NCBI GenBank assembly: GCA_036898135.1
Contig: CM072522.1
Coordinates: forward strand, 27,830,263 to 27,894,262
Direction of reading: 5' to 3'
DNA: 64,000 nt
Origin: Oncomelania hupensis
Lineage: Eukaryota > Mollusca > Gastropoda > Littorinimorpha > Pomatiopsidae
The notes under the pieces are model-generated. The model had not been told where the DNA came from. It did not search any database and saw only the letters and a list, made by a program, of their open reading frames with translations. Below, one piece after another: positions 21,398 through 31,670 of the stretch (positions within the stretch are counted from its first letter, which is position 1; each line of letters begins with the position of its first letter). A program made the position numbers and the translations under genes.

Positions 21398-22683
21398 TAA
21401 GAACGGAAGTAGAGGCTCTGCTACAAGCCGGAGTCATCGCTCCCTCCCGTTCCCCCTACAGCGCAGGAATAGTTCTATCACGGAAGCCCAGCGGAGAACA
21501 TCGCCTCTGTATCGACTTCCGGCAGTTGAACCTTGTAACCCAGTTCGTGCCCGGACCCCTATCCGACCCCACGGACTTGTTCGCAAAGCTACAATCCGCC
21601 CGATACTTCTCCAGGGTGGATCTGAGCAAAGGCTTTTATCAGATTCCCGTGCACCCTTCATCCCGCCAGTACCTAGCCTTCAGCACGATGGACGGCCACT
21701 ACGAATTCAACGTTCTGCCGTTTGGTCTGCACAATGCCCCAAGTATTTTCAGCACGATGATGCGGAAGCTGTTGGACCCCCTCCACTGTCCGTTCATACA
21801 CTCTTTTATGGACGACATACTCGTCGCAACGGAGACATGGGAGGAGCACCTGCGAGTGGTGCGCCAACTCTTGCGCCGCCTCAGAGAAGCTGGCCTTACT
21901 GCCCGGCCGACCAAATGCCAGTTCGGCTATCAAGAGCTGGAATTTCTTGGCCACACCATCAGCCGTGGACAGCTCCGGCCTCTGGAAAAGACCGTCCAGC
22001 GCCTTCGAGACGCGCCACGCCCCAAGACCAAGAAAGATGTTCAGTCCTTCCTGGGACTGAGTGGCTTCTATCAGAAGTTTGTACCCGGCTACAACGGGAT
22101 CGCCGCGCCTCTATCAAGCCTGACCCGGAAAACCGCACCGGACCGAGTCATCTGGACCCCGCAATGCGAAGCTGCCTTCCAGGAGCTCAAGGACAAGCTG
22201 ACGTCCCAGCCAGTCCTACGACTCCCCAACCACGGACAACCCTTCGTCCTGCGCACAGACGCCAGCGACGTAGGCCTCGGAGCCGTTCTGCTCCAACGGG
22301 ACTCCTCGGACGCCCCGACGCTCTTCCCCGTCGCGTACGCCAGCCGGAAACTCAAGCCGGCCGAACAAAACTACGCCACCTCGGAGAAGGAGTGTCTCGC
22401 CCTCGTCTGGGCAGTCCAGAAGTTCCAACTGTATCTCTACGGTTCGCACTTTACAGTCCAAGTGGATCATCAGCCGCTTTCCTTCCTGGCGACATCCAAA
22501 TCGCTCAACGCCCGGCTAATGAGGTGGGCTCTGCTGCTCCAGGCATACTCTTTCCAGCTGGAACACATCCCTGGAAAAGACAACCACGGCGCAGACTTCC
22601 TCAGCCGTCACCCCGCCACCGACTCCATCGAGTCGCCCCTGAGGGCCGACGCCCCAGCCTTCATTCCTGCCGCCGCCCACTAA
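21361..22683 (+). CDS. pol: reverse transcriptase-RNase H, copy 2
   Basis: From KPYPVPLSQQQ through the RT motifs (DFRQLN, DLSKGFYQI, FMDDIL) and RNase H to the same C-terminus as copy 1. Open throughout. At the protein level it is nearly identical to copy 1. Confidence 0.9.
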   Translation, partial: KPYPVPLSQQQVVRTEVEALLQAGVIAPSRSPYSAGIVLSRKPSGEHRLCIDFRQLNLVTQFVPGPLSDPTDLFAKLQSARYFSRVDLSKGFYQIPVHPSSRQYLAFSTMDGHYEFNVLPFGLHNAPSIFSTMMRKLLDPLHCPFIHSFMDDILVATETWEEHLRVVRQLLRRLREAGLTARPTKCQFGYQELEFLGHTISRGQLRPLEKTVQRLRDAPRPKTKKDVQSFLGLSGFYQKFVPGYNGIAAPLSSLTRKTAPDRVIWTPQCEAAFQELKDKLTSQPVLRLPNHGQPFVLRTDASDVGLGAVLLQRDSSDAPTLFPVAYASRKLKPAEQNYATSEKECLALVWAVQKFQLYLYGSHFTVQVDHQPLSFLATSKSLNARLMRWALLLQAYSFQLEHIPGKDNHGADFLSRHPATDSIESPLRADAPAFIPAAAH

Positions 22684-22860
22684 CCGTAGCCGAAACCCCG
22701 GCAGCTCCGCGGACCCCAGCCTTGGGCATCCGCTACCGTACCCGGAACCCCGCATCCCCCGCATCACCCGGATCATCACTACCCCTCGTCGCACCCGGCA
22801 GCCGACCTCAGAGCTGATTGGCCGCGCCTTCGTCGAGTCCTACGTCCTCGCCTTTTTCCT

Positions 22861-22872
22861 TGGGGGGGCCTC
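22861..22872 (+). promoter_or_regulatory. polypurine tract, copy 2
   Basis: Same tgggggggcctc directly before LTR 3. Confidence 0.6.
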
Positions 22873-24505
22873 TGTGACGAGGCGGACAATTGCACCCCTG
22901 AGGCCCGGCTGCAACCATTCGACCACCCCGCACAGCCAGCGACGATCGCTTCAAACCAGCCATCATTCCTCTTGACCAGCCATCACTACCTAGCAGGCTC
23001 GCACAGTCTCTTAAGCCCGCCCCCAGGATCGCCTTAAAGTCTGCTACTGACCAAGGCTTAGGGTCAGATGCTAACTTCCCTGCCTCGAAGTCACAACCTG
23101 TTCGAATCCACGCCGCCATCACCGAGCGACCTCTGAGTTTCGTCAGTATCCTTGTGCTTCCACCGTCTTAAACCAAGGTAAGAGAGGGAATTTACTCGTT
23201 GTCATATAGCAACCCCATCACCTGCCGTTCGCCATCATGTTCATGCGTCCTGTCAGTATGTATGTCCATGTTTATAATTTTGCTTTGATGTATTGCTATG
23301 ACTTGTGTTTTCTCCCTTGCACATACTTTCTACCTTGTACATAACTCATGACGTGTTTGAATTTATGCTTGTATACTCCGTTGCCCCATGTATAAATATC
23401 CCATGCCATACTATCCCTCCCTATAGATTAGAATCCCAAGTACGGCCCAGGCCTACAACCCATTTGTCCTGTACCCCTATTATTGCTTTCCCCCTGCCTC
23501 CCGATGTATAAATATTCGCCCTGTTGCCATCCCCATCCTAAATGCGCCGAATGTACTTTTACTAGTGGCTGCCAGTAACCTCCACTTTGGCCCAGTAAAT
23601 CTAGTAGCATTGTTTGACTGTTGGTATGTGCACTGATTCAACTCTTGACCGGTCACACCAATTTGAATTCTGAGAAGGGTGACTGTACAACAGGCCCGGA
23701 ATTCGCATTATCCCTATCCCCAGCTGATACAGCGTCTGTACACGTTGCAGACGGGTTCCTGTGCCGGACGCATCGCCCCGGACTGGTATCATCTCCCAAT
23801 CGCTGACCCGCTGCAGGCCCCCAACAACCCGGGAGGTCAATGAGACGCGTGATTTGGGACTTCGCCATTTCTGAACCGGCTAGCCACGTAAGCCAAGTTC
23901 AACGCCTGTACCACAACACAACAACACCACTAGCACTCGTGATCCGTGAGTCATCCCCGCGTGACCACTGACCTGCATATTTCTAACCACGCTTGCACCA
24001 TCACTGGCAAGCCATCCAGAGGATCCTGGACATATCGCCGCACTGCAGTCCACAGCTAAGTGCCTAAGCCTGAGAGACCCCCCTCTCGCCAGATTATCAC
24101 AGAAACTCTGGCCCCCATACAGATACTCTCTCACCCTGTGATGTGATCAGTCTACGATAGCTCTAGCACCCATAAGATTGACTTTCCCGAATATCACCGG
24201 ACTACTCAGTACTAGAGACGCCACGCCAATGAATCACTATAGAACAATTTGACCTAGACTCTCCCTTTTCAATTATTAAAAGTAGATAGTTACAGAAATC
24301 GCAATTTCCTTGACTGGCCTTTGACTGTGAATTTCTTAACTAGTACATTTACTTTTCCCTCTCGTCTTTACTCTATTTATCACTTATTAGTTTGGCCTTG
24401 CTTTAATCTCTGGAATGTCATCGCACGTTAGTCTATCAAAGGAGACAACACAGCGCTAGAGATTAAGAGCTTACCCCCTTCCCCCAAATCCCTTTCTTCG
24501 TGACA
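22873..24505 (+). repeat. LTR 3 (internal)
   Basis: 1633 bp, nearly identical to LTR 4. I noticed essentially one single-base indel between them (ccaccgtctt against ccacccgtctt). Confidence 0.95.
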
Positions 24506-24512
24506 TTAATTT

Positions 24513-24530
24513 TGGCGACCCCGACGAGAC
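24513..24530 (+). promoter_or_regulatory. primer-binding site, copy 3
   Basis: Identical to copies 1 and 2. Confidence 0.7.
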
Positions 24531-24924
24531 CAGAAGACTTAGGTTTCCCCCCCCCCCCCAACCAACGAGACAAAAGACTTAGGCTCCCATCCCGACTTGA
24601 CTAGACTTAGGACTTAGCTAGATTTCCACCCCAGCCCAGTGTAGATAGGACCCAGCCCACTAGGCCTAGTAGTAGTTAGCATAGCCCCATAGGTCCCTCA
24701 CTGGTTTTCCCGAGTGGGGATCTCTCAACAGGCTTTTTTCTTGCATTCATTTTTTGTGGTTTTTGATTGATTGCATTTTGTCTTTGTGGTTGTGTTGCAT
24801 TCGCCCCTTTGCAGTTTTCATCGTAGCTCATCCAGCCCACCCCCCTGTTTTCCGTCAGTATACCCCTCGTGTGCGCCCCTCATTCCGGTTAGGACCTTTT
24901 GCAGGGTAAGTTACCTCTCTTACC

Positions 24925-25467
24925 ATGGCCGACCGGGGAGAGCTTGCTCTTAAGTACAAGAGTATTGGCGAGAGCTTAGGGCTCGCCGGCACCGAACTCA
25001 AAGACTACGTCTTGGCGAACGTGGAGGCTGACGTGGCGGAGGAAAAGGTGAAGAGGGAGGAGAGGGCCAAAGAGCGAGATGCGAAGAGGCAGGAGGAAGA
25101 AAGAGCAGCGGCACTGAAAAAAGAGGAGGAGAAAGAGCGCATCGCCGCGGAGGAACGGGCCGCCGCCAGGAAGCTTGCAGAGGAGGAGAGAGCCGCCGAG
25201 CGGAGGAGAGAGGAGGCGAAGGAGAAGATAGCGGAGGAGGAGAGAGCCGCCGCAAGGAGGAAGGAGGAGGACGAGAGGGTAGCGGCACTGGAAGAGAAAA
25301 GGAAGGGTAAGGAGCTCGAACGGCGCCAAGCACTCCTCCAACTTGAGCGCGACCGCCGCGATTTAGGGATCGCCTCGCCCGCTAGCGAAGACTACTCGCT
25401 ACTCGCCCCCAGCTTCGCCACCAGCACCGGAATACCCGCACCCCCCCCCCGCCGATTCCGGGGATGA
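24925..25467 (+). CDS. gag: Gag N-terminus and coiled coil, copy 3 (divergent modules)
   Basis: Starts like the other two. Between about 25035 and 25410 the coiled coil has a different module order and length (ERIAAEERAAARKLAEEERA, RKEEDERVAALEEKRKGK) and many silent differences. Downstream of 25411 the three copies are again nearly identical. The polyC run has 10 C against 11 in copy 1, so the frame ends in PAPPPRRFRG at 25467 and Gag continues in the next frame. Confidence 0.85.
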   Translation: MADRGELALKYKSIGESLGLAGTELKDYVLANVEADVAEEKVKREERAKERDAKRQEEERAAALKKEEEKERIAAEERAAARKLAEEERAAERRREEAKEKIAEEERAAARRKEEDERVAALEEKRKGKELERRQALLQLERDRRDLGIASPASEDYSLLAPSFATSTGIPAPPPRRFRG

Positions 25468-28103
25468 ACTTCCCCCTGGACCCATTCGTCGAACGGGACG
25501 AAACAATTGAAGTCTATCTCGCCCGATTCGAGCGAGTCGCGAGAGAAAACGGTCTTGACCCCCAGTTCTGGTATCGCAAGCTCAGTCATGGCCTCAAGGG
25601 AAAGGCTTATGAGATTCTGGCCAAGACACCGACTTCCGAGGAGGGAGACTATCCCGCCCTCAAGAGAGCCCTACTACATGGCTTTGAGCTCTCAGGTGAG
25701 CACTATCGCAAGAGTTTCCGGAACTCCCGGAGAGAGAGAGGGGAGAAGTTCACGCAGTTTGCCGACCGTCTAGCTACGCTACGGGATAAATGGATTGAGC
25801 AAACGGACGAACCCAGGACCTATGACGGATTACTAGAGTTGATGCTCGCCGAGCAACTTCGAGGCACAATGCCGGCGGAACTCCGGACCTTCGCCGCCGA
25901 ACAAGGCGCCGCTCGCCTTGAGGACTTGATCATCGTCGCGGATCGATACCTCACCGCCCATCCCGACGACAGACAGCCTCGCCGTGATCCCCCCGCACCC
26001 TCGTCGCCAGATACCCGCCACCCGCCTCGCCGGCCAGTCCCGCCGGCGAACCACCGTCCACCGCCGCCCAAAGGACGCCCAACCCCCACAGCAGAGCCAG
26101 GGAAGCGGAGCACAGAGCTCTACTGCGGCTACTGCCAACGCAGAGGACACACCCGGGAGAAATGTTTTCGACGCATCAGCGACCAGCGTCGCAAACAAGG
26201 TACCGTACTAGCCCTACGCCAAGTTACCCCCGACGGGACCCCTGTCACCCCCGTCGCTACTCCCGCCGATCGACCGGCCGTCACCGAGCAAGTGACAGTC
26301 AACGATCGCCCAGCCCACTGTCTTTACGACACGGGACTTACCTTCGACGCCGTCGTCCGCCGCTCGCTCATCAGGGAACAAGACCTGACCGGCGAGACTA
26401 TCACCCTGAAGTTGGCCGACGCGTCCCAACCCAGCACCACGCTCCCTATAGCCCGGATCCAAGTCACCAGCCGATACGTAACGGGGACCATTCAAGCTGC
26501 AGTAATGGACCAGCCCCTGTACGACTTAATTTTAGGATGCCGATACGTTTTCTTGGGGATGCCGCCCCAGCCTGTGGAATCGATGGCCGCCGTCCAGACG
26601 CGCGCACAGGCGAAAACAGCCGCGACTCCACCCCCGATACCCAACCAGATGCCGGAACAGATCCGGAAGGCCCAAGAAAGCGACGTCACCCTCCGCAAGT
26701 GCTACGGAAAGCTTCCCGCCGCACGCACTCCACCCAAGTCCGGGGACTTTTTCGTCGAAGACGGACTCCTCTTCCGCCAGAAGGACGACCATACTCAACT
26801 AGTCGTGCCTGCGACACTTCGCCCCCAAGTCCTGGAGCTTGGCCATAGCATGCCCCTAAGCGGACATATGGGCATAGGAGCGACCACTCTACGCATCAGC
26901 GCTCAATACCACTGGCCCGGGATGACCGATGACGTGAAGCGCTACGTCAAGTCCTGTAGCCAGTGCCAGCGATACTCGCCCCGCCATCACACCGTCCCGG
27001 TCACTATCAGCCCCACCGTCGTTGTCGGAACACCCTTCCAGCGAGTGGCTGTCGACATAGTAGGACCCCTCCCGCGGACCAAGAAGCGGAACCAGTACCT
27101 ACTAACCCTCGTCGACGCCTGCTCGATGTGGTGCGAAGCCGTTCCTCTACCGAAGATCGACGCCGCCCGAGTCGCCGACGCGCTCGTCACCATATTCACT
27201 CGAGTCGGATTCCCGGACAACATCCTGACCGACAACGGGTCCCAGTTCACCGGAAAACTTATGCAGGAGGTCTTTCAACTACTCCGCATCCGCCATATCC
27301 GGACTCCACCCTACCACCCCGCTAGCAACGGACAGGTCGAGCGCCTAAACGGGACACTTATCTCGATTATCCGCAAGATCGCCGACGAACAGCCGGAAGC
27401 GTGGGACACATACGTCGCGTCAGCGCTCTTCGCGTATCGAGAGACCCCGCACACCTCCACCGGATACACGCCTTCCACGCTGCTTTTCGGAAGACCCCTT
27501 TCCGGACCACTAGCCGCCTTACGACGTAGCTGGACCGACGCCAAACTGGACGAGGCACCGGTCGACGCTACAAAATACGTCACGAAGCTACAAGAAACCC
27601 TCAAGGCAACATGGAAAGCCGCCTCCGCCAACCTGAAGAAGGCGAGAGAGCGACAAGCCCGCTACCACAACCGCCGCGCCCGGGACCGAGAGCTACAGGT
27701 AGGAGACCAAGTCCTACTGCTTCTCCCCAGCGGCACGAACAAGCTAGACATAGCTTGGCAGGGACCCTACCCGGTGCTCGAGAAGCTCTCGCGCACCACC
27801 TACCGCATCGAGGTAGGCGGAAAACCCAGGACCCACCACATCAATCTGCTCAAGCGGTACCTGGAGCAACCTGCACCCGCCCCAGACTCCCACTCACTAC
27901 TCACGGTCGCGCTGGCCGTCGAAGTGGATGGCACAGAGACCGGCGTCGCCGAATTTCCACTAAAAGGGAAGGAATCCTTCCGGGACGTCTCTCTGGACCC
28001 CTCACTTCCCGCCGGCCAGCAACACCAGCTACGCGCCATCGTAGCAGAACACAGGGAAGTCCTCACCGACATTCCTGGGAGGACGGACCTAGAAGAAGTC
28101 TGA
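25464..28103 (+). CDS. pol: capsid-nucleocapsid-protease-integrase, copy 3
   Basis: 879 codons in one uninterrupted frame. Capsid-like domain ~1-150; CCHC knuckle ~219-233; protease DTG ~289. Integrase HHCC finger ~458-500, catalytic D ~530, D ~588 and E ~625, GPY/F ~765. It ends at a TGA (28101-28103) where copies 1 and 2 have CGA, a C-to-T change in a CpG, just before RT. This is the best preserved upstream pol of the three. Confidence 0.9.
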   Translation: MNFPLDPFVERDETIEVYLARFERVARENGLDPQFWYRKLSHGLKGKAYEILAKTPTSEEGDYPALKRALLHGFELSGEHYRKSFRNSRRERGEKFTQFADRLATLRDKWIEQTDEPRTYDGLLELMLAEQLRGTMPAELRTFAAEQGAARLEDLIIVADRYLTAHPDDRQPRRDPPAPSSPDTRHPPRRPVPPANHRPPPPKGRPTPTAEPGKRSTELYCGYCQRRGHTREKCFRRISDQRRKQGTVLALRQVTPDGTPVTPVATPADRPAVTEQVTVNDRPAHCLYDTGLTFDAVVRRSLIREQDLTGETITLKLADASQPSTTLPIARIQVTSRYVTGTIQAAVMDQPLYDLILGCRYVFLGMPPQPVESMAAVQTRAQAKTAATPPPIPNQMPEQIRKAQESDVTLRKCYGKLPAARTPPKSGDFFVEDGLLFRQKDDHTQLVVPATLRPQVLELGHSMPLSGHMGIGATTLRISAQYHWPGMTDDVKRYVKSCSQCQRYSPRHHTVPVTISPTVVVGTPFQRVAVDIVGPLPRTKKRNQYLLTLVDACSMWCEAVPLPKIDAARVADALVTIFTRVGFPDNILTDNGSQFTGKLMQEVFQLLRIRHIRTPPYHPASNGQVERLNGTLISIIRKIADEQPEAWDTYVASALFAYRETPHTSTGYTPSTLLFGRPLSGPLAALRRSWTDAKLDEAPVDATKYVTKLQETLKATWKAASANLKKARERQARYHNRRARDRELQVGDQVLLLLPSGTNKLDIAWQGPYPVLEKLSRTTYRIEVGGKPRTHHINLLKRYLEQPAPAPDSHSLLTVALAVEVDGTETGVAEFPLKGKESFRDVSLDPSLPAGQQHQLRAIVAEHREVLTDIPGRTDLEEV

Positions 28104-29459
28104 CTAACCCTGACGGACCCCACTCCCGTCCGCCAAAAACCGTACCCCGTCCCACTTTCCCAGCAGCAAGTAGTAAGAACGGAAGTAGAGGCTCTGCTAC
28201 AAGCCGGAGTCATCGCTCCCTCCCGTTCCCCCTACAGCGCAGGAATAGTTCTATCACGGAAGCCCAGCGGAGAACATCGCCTCTGTATCGACTTCCGGCA
28301 GTTGAACCTTGTAACCCAGTTCGTGCCCGGACCCCTATCCGACCCCACGGACTTGTTCGCAAAGCTACAATCCGCCCGATACTTCTCCAGGGTGGATCTG
28401 AGCAAAGGCTTTTATCAGATTCCCGTGCACCCTTCATCCCGCCAGTACCTAGCCTTCAGCACGATGGACGGCCACTACGAATTCAACGTTCTGCCGTTTG
28501 GTCTGCACAATGCCCCAAGTATTTTCAGCACGATGATGCGGAAGCTGTTGGACCCCCTCCACTGTCCGTTCATACACTCTTTTATGGACGACATACTCGT
28601 CGCAACGGAGACATGGGAGGAGCACCTGCGAGTGGTGCGCCAACTCTTGCGCCGCCTCAGAGAAGCTGGCCTTACTGCCCGGCCGACCAAATGCCAGTTC
28701 GGCTATCAAGAGCTGGAATTTCTTGGCCACACCATCAGCCGTGGACAGCTCCGGCCTCTGGAAAAGACCGTCCAGCGCCTTCGAGACGCGCCACGCCCCA
28801 AGACCAAGAAAGATGTTCAGTCCTTCCTGGGACTGAGTGGCTTCTATCAGAAGTTTGTACCCGGCTACAACGGGATCGCCGCGCCTCTATCAAGCCTGAC
28901 CCGGAAAACCGCACCGGACCGAGTCATCTGGACCCCGCAATGCGAAGCTGCCTTCCAGGAGCTCAAGGACAAGCTGACGTCCCAGCCAGTCCTACGACTC
29001 CCCAACCACGGACAACCCTTCGTCCTGCGCACAGACGCCAGCGACGTAGGCCTCGGAGCCGTTCTGCTCCAACGGGACTCCTCGGACGCCCCGACGCTCT
29101 TCCCCGTCGCGTACGCCAGCCGGAAACTCAAGCCGGCCGAACAAAACTACGCCACCTCGGAGAAGGAGTGTCTCGCCCTCGTCTTGGCAGTCCAGAAGTT
29201 CCAACTGTATCTCTACGGTTCGCACTTTACAGTCCAAGTGGATCATCAGCCGCTTTCCTTCCTGGCGACATCCAAATCGCTCAACGCCCGGCTAATGAGG
29301 TGGGCTCTGCTGCTCCAGGCATACTCTTTCCAGCTGGAACACATCCCTGGAAAAGACAACCACGGCGCAGACTTCCTCAGCCGTCACCCCGCCACCGACT
29401 CCATCGAGTCGCCCCTGAGGGCCGACGCCCCAGCCTTCATTCCTGCCGCCGCCCACTAA
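28104..29459 (+). CDS. pol: reverse transcriptase-RNase H, copy 3
   Basis: Same frame as the preceding segment, separated only by the TGA. All RT and RNase H motifs listed for copy 1 are present, with one visible substitution (ALVLAVQKF against ALVWAVQKF). Reading through a stop is known in some retroelements. Here the other copies have a sense codon, so mutation is the simpler explanation. Confidence 0.9.
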   Translation, partial: LTLTDPTPVRQKPYPVPLSQQQVVRTEVEALLQAGVIAPSRSPYSAGIVLSRKPSGEHRLCIDFRQLNLVTQFVPGPLSDPTDLFAKLQSARYFSRVDLSKGFYQIPVHPSSRQYLAFSTMDGHYEFNVLPFGLHNAPSIFSTMMRKLLDPLHCPFIHSFMDDILVATETWEEHLRVVRQLLRRLREAGLTARPTKCQFGYQELEFLGHTISRGQLRPLEKTVQRLRDAPRPKTKKDVQSFLGLSGFYQKFVPGYNGIAAPLSSLTRKTAPDRVIWTPQCEAAFQELKDKLTSQPVLRLPNHGQPFVLRTDASDVGLGAVLLQRDSSDAPTLFPVAYASRKLKPAEQNYATSEKECLALVLAVQKFQLYLYGSHFTVQVDHQPLSFLATSKSLNARLMRWALLLQAYSFQLEHIPGKDNHGADFLSRHPATDSIESPLRADAPAFIPAAAH

Positions 29460-29635
29460 CCGTAGCCGAAACCCGGCAGCTCCGCGGACCCCAGCCTTGG
29501 GCATCCGCTACCGTACCCGGAACCCCGCATCCCCCGCATCACCCGGATCATCACTACCCCTCGTCGCACCCGGCAGCCGACCTCAGAGCTGATTGGCCGC
29601 GCCTTCGTCGAGTCCTACGTCCTCGCCTTTTTCCT

Positions 29636-29647
29636 TGGGGGGGCCTC
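29636..29647 (+). promoter_or_regulatory. polypurine tract, copy 3
   Basis: tgggggggcctc directly before LTR 4. Confidence 0.6.
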
Positions 29648-31281
29648 TGTGACGAGGCGGACAATTGCACCCCTGAGGCCCGGCTGCAACCATTCGACCA
29701 CCCCGCACAGCCAGCGACGATCGCTTCAAACCAGCCATCATTCCTCTTGACCAGCCATCACTACCTAGCAGGCTCGCACAGTCTCTTAAGCCCGCCCCCA
29801 GGATCGCCTTAAAGTCTGCTACTGACCAAGGCTTAGGGTCAGATGCTAACTTCCCTGCCTCGAAGTCACAACCTGTTCGAATCCACGCCGCCATCACCGA
29901 GCGACCTCTGAGTTTCGTCAGTATCCTTGTGCTTCCACCCGTCTTAAACCAAGGTAAGAGAGGGAATTTACTCGTTGTCATATAGCAACCCCATCACCTG
30001 CCGTTCGCCATCATGTTCATGCGTCCTGTCAGTATGTATGTCCATGTTTATAATTTTGCTTTGATGTATTGCTATGACTTGTGTTTTCTCCCTTGCACAT
30101 ACTTTCTACCTTGTACATAACTCATGACGTGTTTGAATTTATGCTTGTATACTCCGTTGCCCCATGTATAAATATCCCATGCCATACTATCCCTCCCTAT
30201 AGATTAGAATCCCAAGTACGGCCCAGGCCTACAACCCATTTGTCCTGTACCCCTATTATTGCTTTCCCCCTGCCTCCCGATGTATAAATATTCGCCCTGT
30301 TGCCATCCCCATCCTAAATGCGCCGAATGTACTTTTACTAGTGGCTGCCAGTAACCTCCACTTTGGCCCAGTAAATCTAGTAGCATTGTTTGACTGTTGG
30401 TATGTGCACTGATTCAACTCTTGACCGGTCACACCAATTTGAATTCTGAGAAGGGTGACTGTACAACAGGCCCGGAATTCGCATTATCCCTATCCCCAGC
30501 TGATACAGCGTCTGTACACGTTGCAGACGGGTTCCTGTGCCGGACGCATCGCCCCGGACTGGTATCATCTCCCAATCGCTGACCCGCTGCAGGCCCCCAA
30601 CAACCCGGGAGGTCAATGAGACGCGTGATTTGGGACTTCGCCATTTCTGAACCGGCTAGCCACGTAAGCCAAGTTCAACGCCTGTACCACAACACAACAA
30701 CACCACTAGCACTCGTGATCCGTGAGTCATCCCCGCGTGACCACTGACCTGCATATTTCTAACCACGCTTGCACCATCACTGGCAAGCCATCCAGAGGAT
30801 CCTGGACATATCGCCGCACTGCAGTCCACAGCTAAGTGCCTAAGCCTGAGAGACCCCCCTCTCGCCAGATTATCACAGAAACTCTGGCCCCCATACAGAT
30901 ACTCTCTCACCCTGTGATGTGATCAGTCTACGATAGCTCTAGCACCCATAAGATTGACTTTCCCGAATATCACCGGACTACTCAGTACTAGAGACGCCAC
31001 GCCAATGAATCACTATAGAACAATTTGACCTAGACTCTCCCTTTTCAATTATTAAAAGTAGATAGTTACAGAAATCGCAATTTCCTTGACTGGCCTTTGA
31101 CTGTGAATTTCTTAACTAGTACATTTACTTTTCCCTCTCGTCTTTACTCTATTTATCACTTATTAGTTTGGCCTTGCTTTAATCTCTGGAATGTCATCGC
31201 ACGTTAGTCTATCAAAGGAGACAACACAGCGCTAGAGATTAAGAGCTTACCCCCTTCCCCCAAATCCCTTTCTTCGTGACA
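29648..31281 (+). repeat. LTR 4 (outer 3')
   Basis: 1634 bp, ending cttcgtgaca. The next base is host sequence, not the leader that follows the other three LTRs. This fixes the LTR 3' boundary. Confidence 0.95.
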
Positions 31282-31286
31282 CTCTC
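31282..31286 (+). repeat. 5-bp target-site duplication, right
   Basis: ctctc, matching 9275-9279. The host SINE continues ctctcatccgaagga to 31296. Confidence 0.9.
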
Positions 31287-31329
31287 ATCCGAAGGATGTC
31301 CAAGAAACTTCTTTTCTAAATACGAGCGA

Positions 31330-31560
31330 GCGAGCGTTGTGGCCAAGTGGGCTAAGGCGGGACTAACTTGCCTTGTCCACAAGCCAGAAACCAATGGCGC
31401 CTGACAGGTGTGGGTTCGAGCCAGCATCTGGGCGTTATGTTTCTTCCAATATTATTTACGTTCGACTCGGGCAACGTCTCGGGGGTTTTCTCCGGGTACT
31501 CCGGTTTGCTCTTCCAGCAAAAAATTCAAAAATTCACAAATAATGTTAGGTAGGTAGGGT
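31330..31560 (+). mobile_element. tRNA-derived SINE (second family)
   Basis: Polymerase III box A (tggccaagtgggctaagg, ~31340) and box B (gggttcgagcc, ~31412), with a long variable region, so the head resembles a class II (Leu/Ser-like) tRNA. The body follows with cgggggttttctccgggtac near 31475. No canonical tRNA fold is expected because the spacing is long. Confidence 0.6.
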
Positions 31561-31670
31561 TTGGGCGCGCCACTGGCTGCGACTACGCCTTCCCCGGGGG
31601 AGGCGGCCCAGAGTTTCCCGATAGAAAGGGATAATAAACTGCAGGGGAAAAAAATACAGATAGCGCCGTC

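Larger units (their letters stand above)
9280..31281 (+). mobile_element. triple-tandem Ty3/gypsy (Gmr1-like) retrotransposon array
   Basis: Four LTRs (9280-10915, 16073-17708, 22873-24505, 29648-31281) alternate with three internal domains (10916-16072, 17709-22872, 24506-29647). The period is about 6.8 kb. A 5-bp duplication is present only at the outer ends, so the array derives from one integration. The coding order is Gag, nucleocapsid CCHC knuckle, aspartic protease, integrase, reverse transcriptase, RNase H. Integrase before RT is unusual for Ty3/gypsy and diagnostic of the Gmr1-like group. There is no envelope frame. All copies have lost an uninterrupted frame. Confidence 0.93.

Noticed and set aside
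28101..28103. Programmed stop readthrough between integrase and RT in copy 3
   Set aside because: Copies 1 and 2 have a sense codon (CGA) at the same place, so a CpG transition is simpler.
9280..31281. Endogenous retrovirus with envelope
   Set aside because: Only about 190 bp lies between the RNase H stop and the polypurine tract, with no extra frame, signal peptide or membrane segment.
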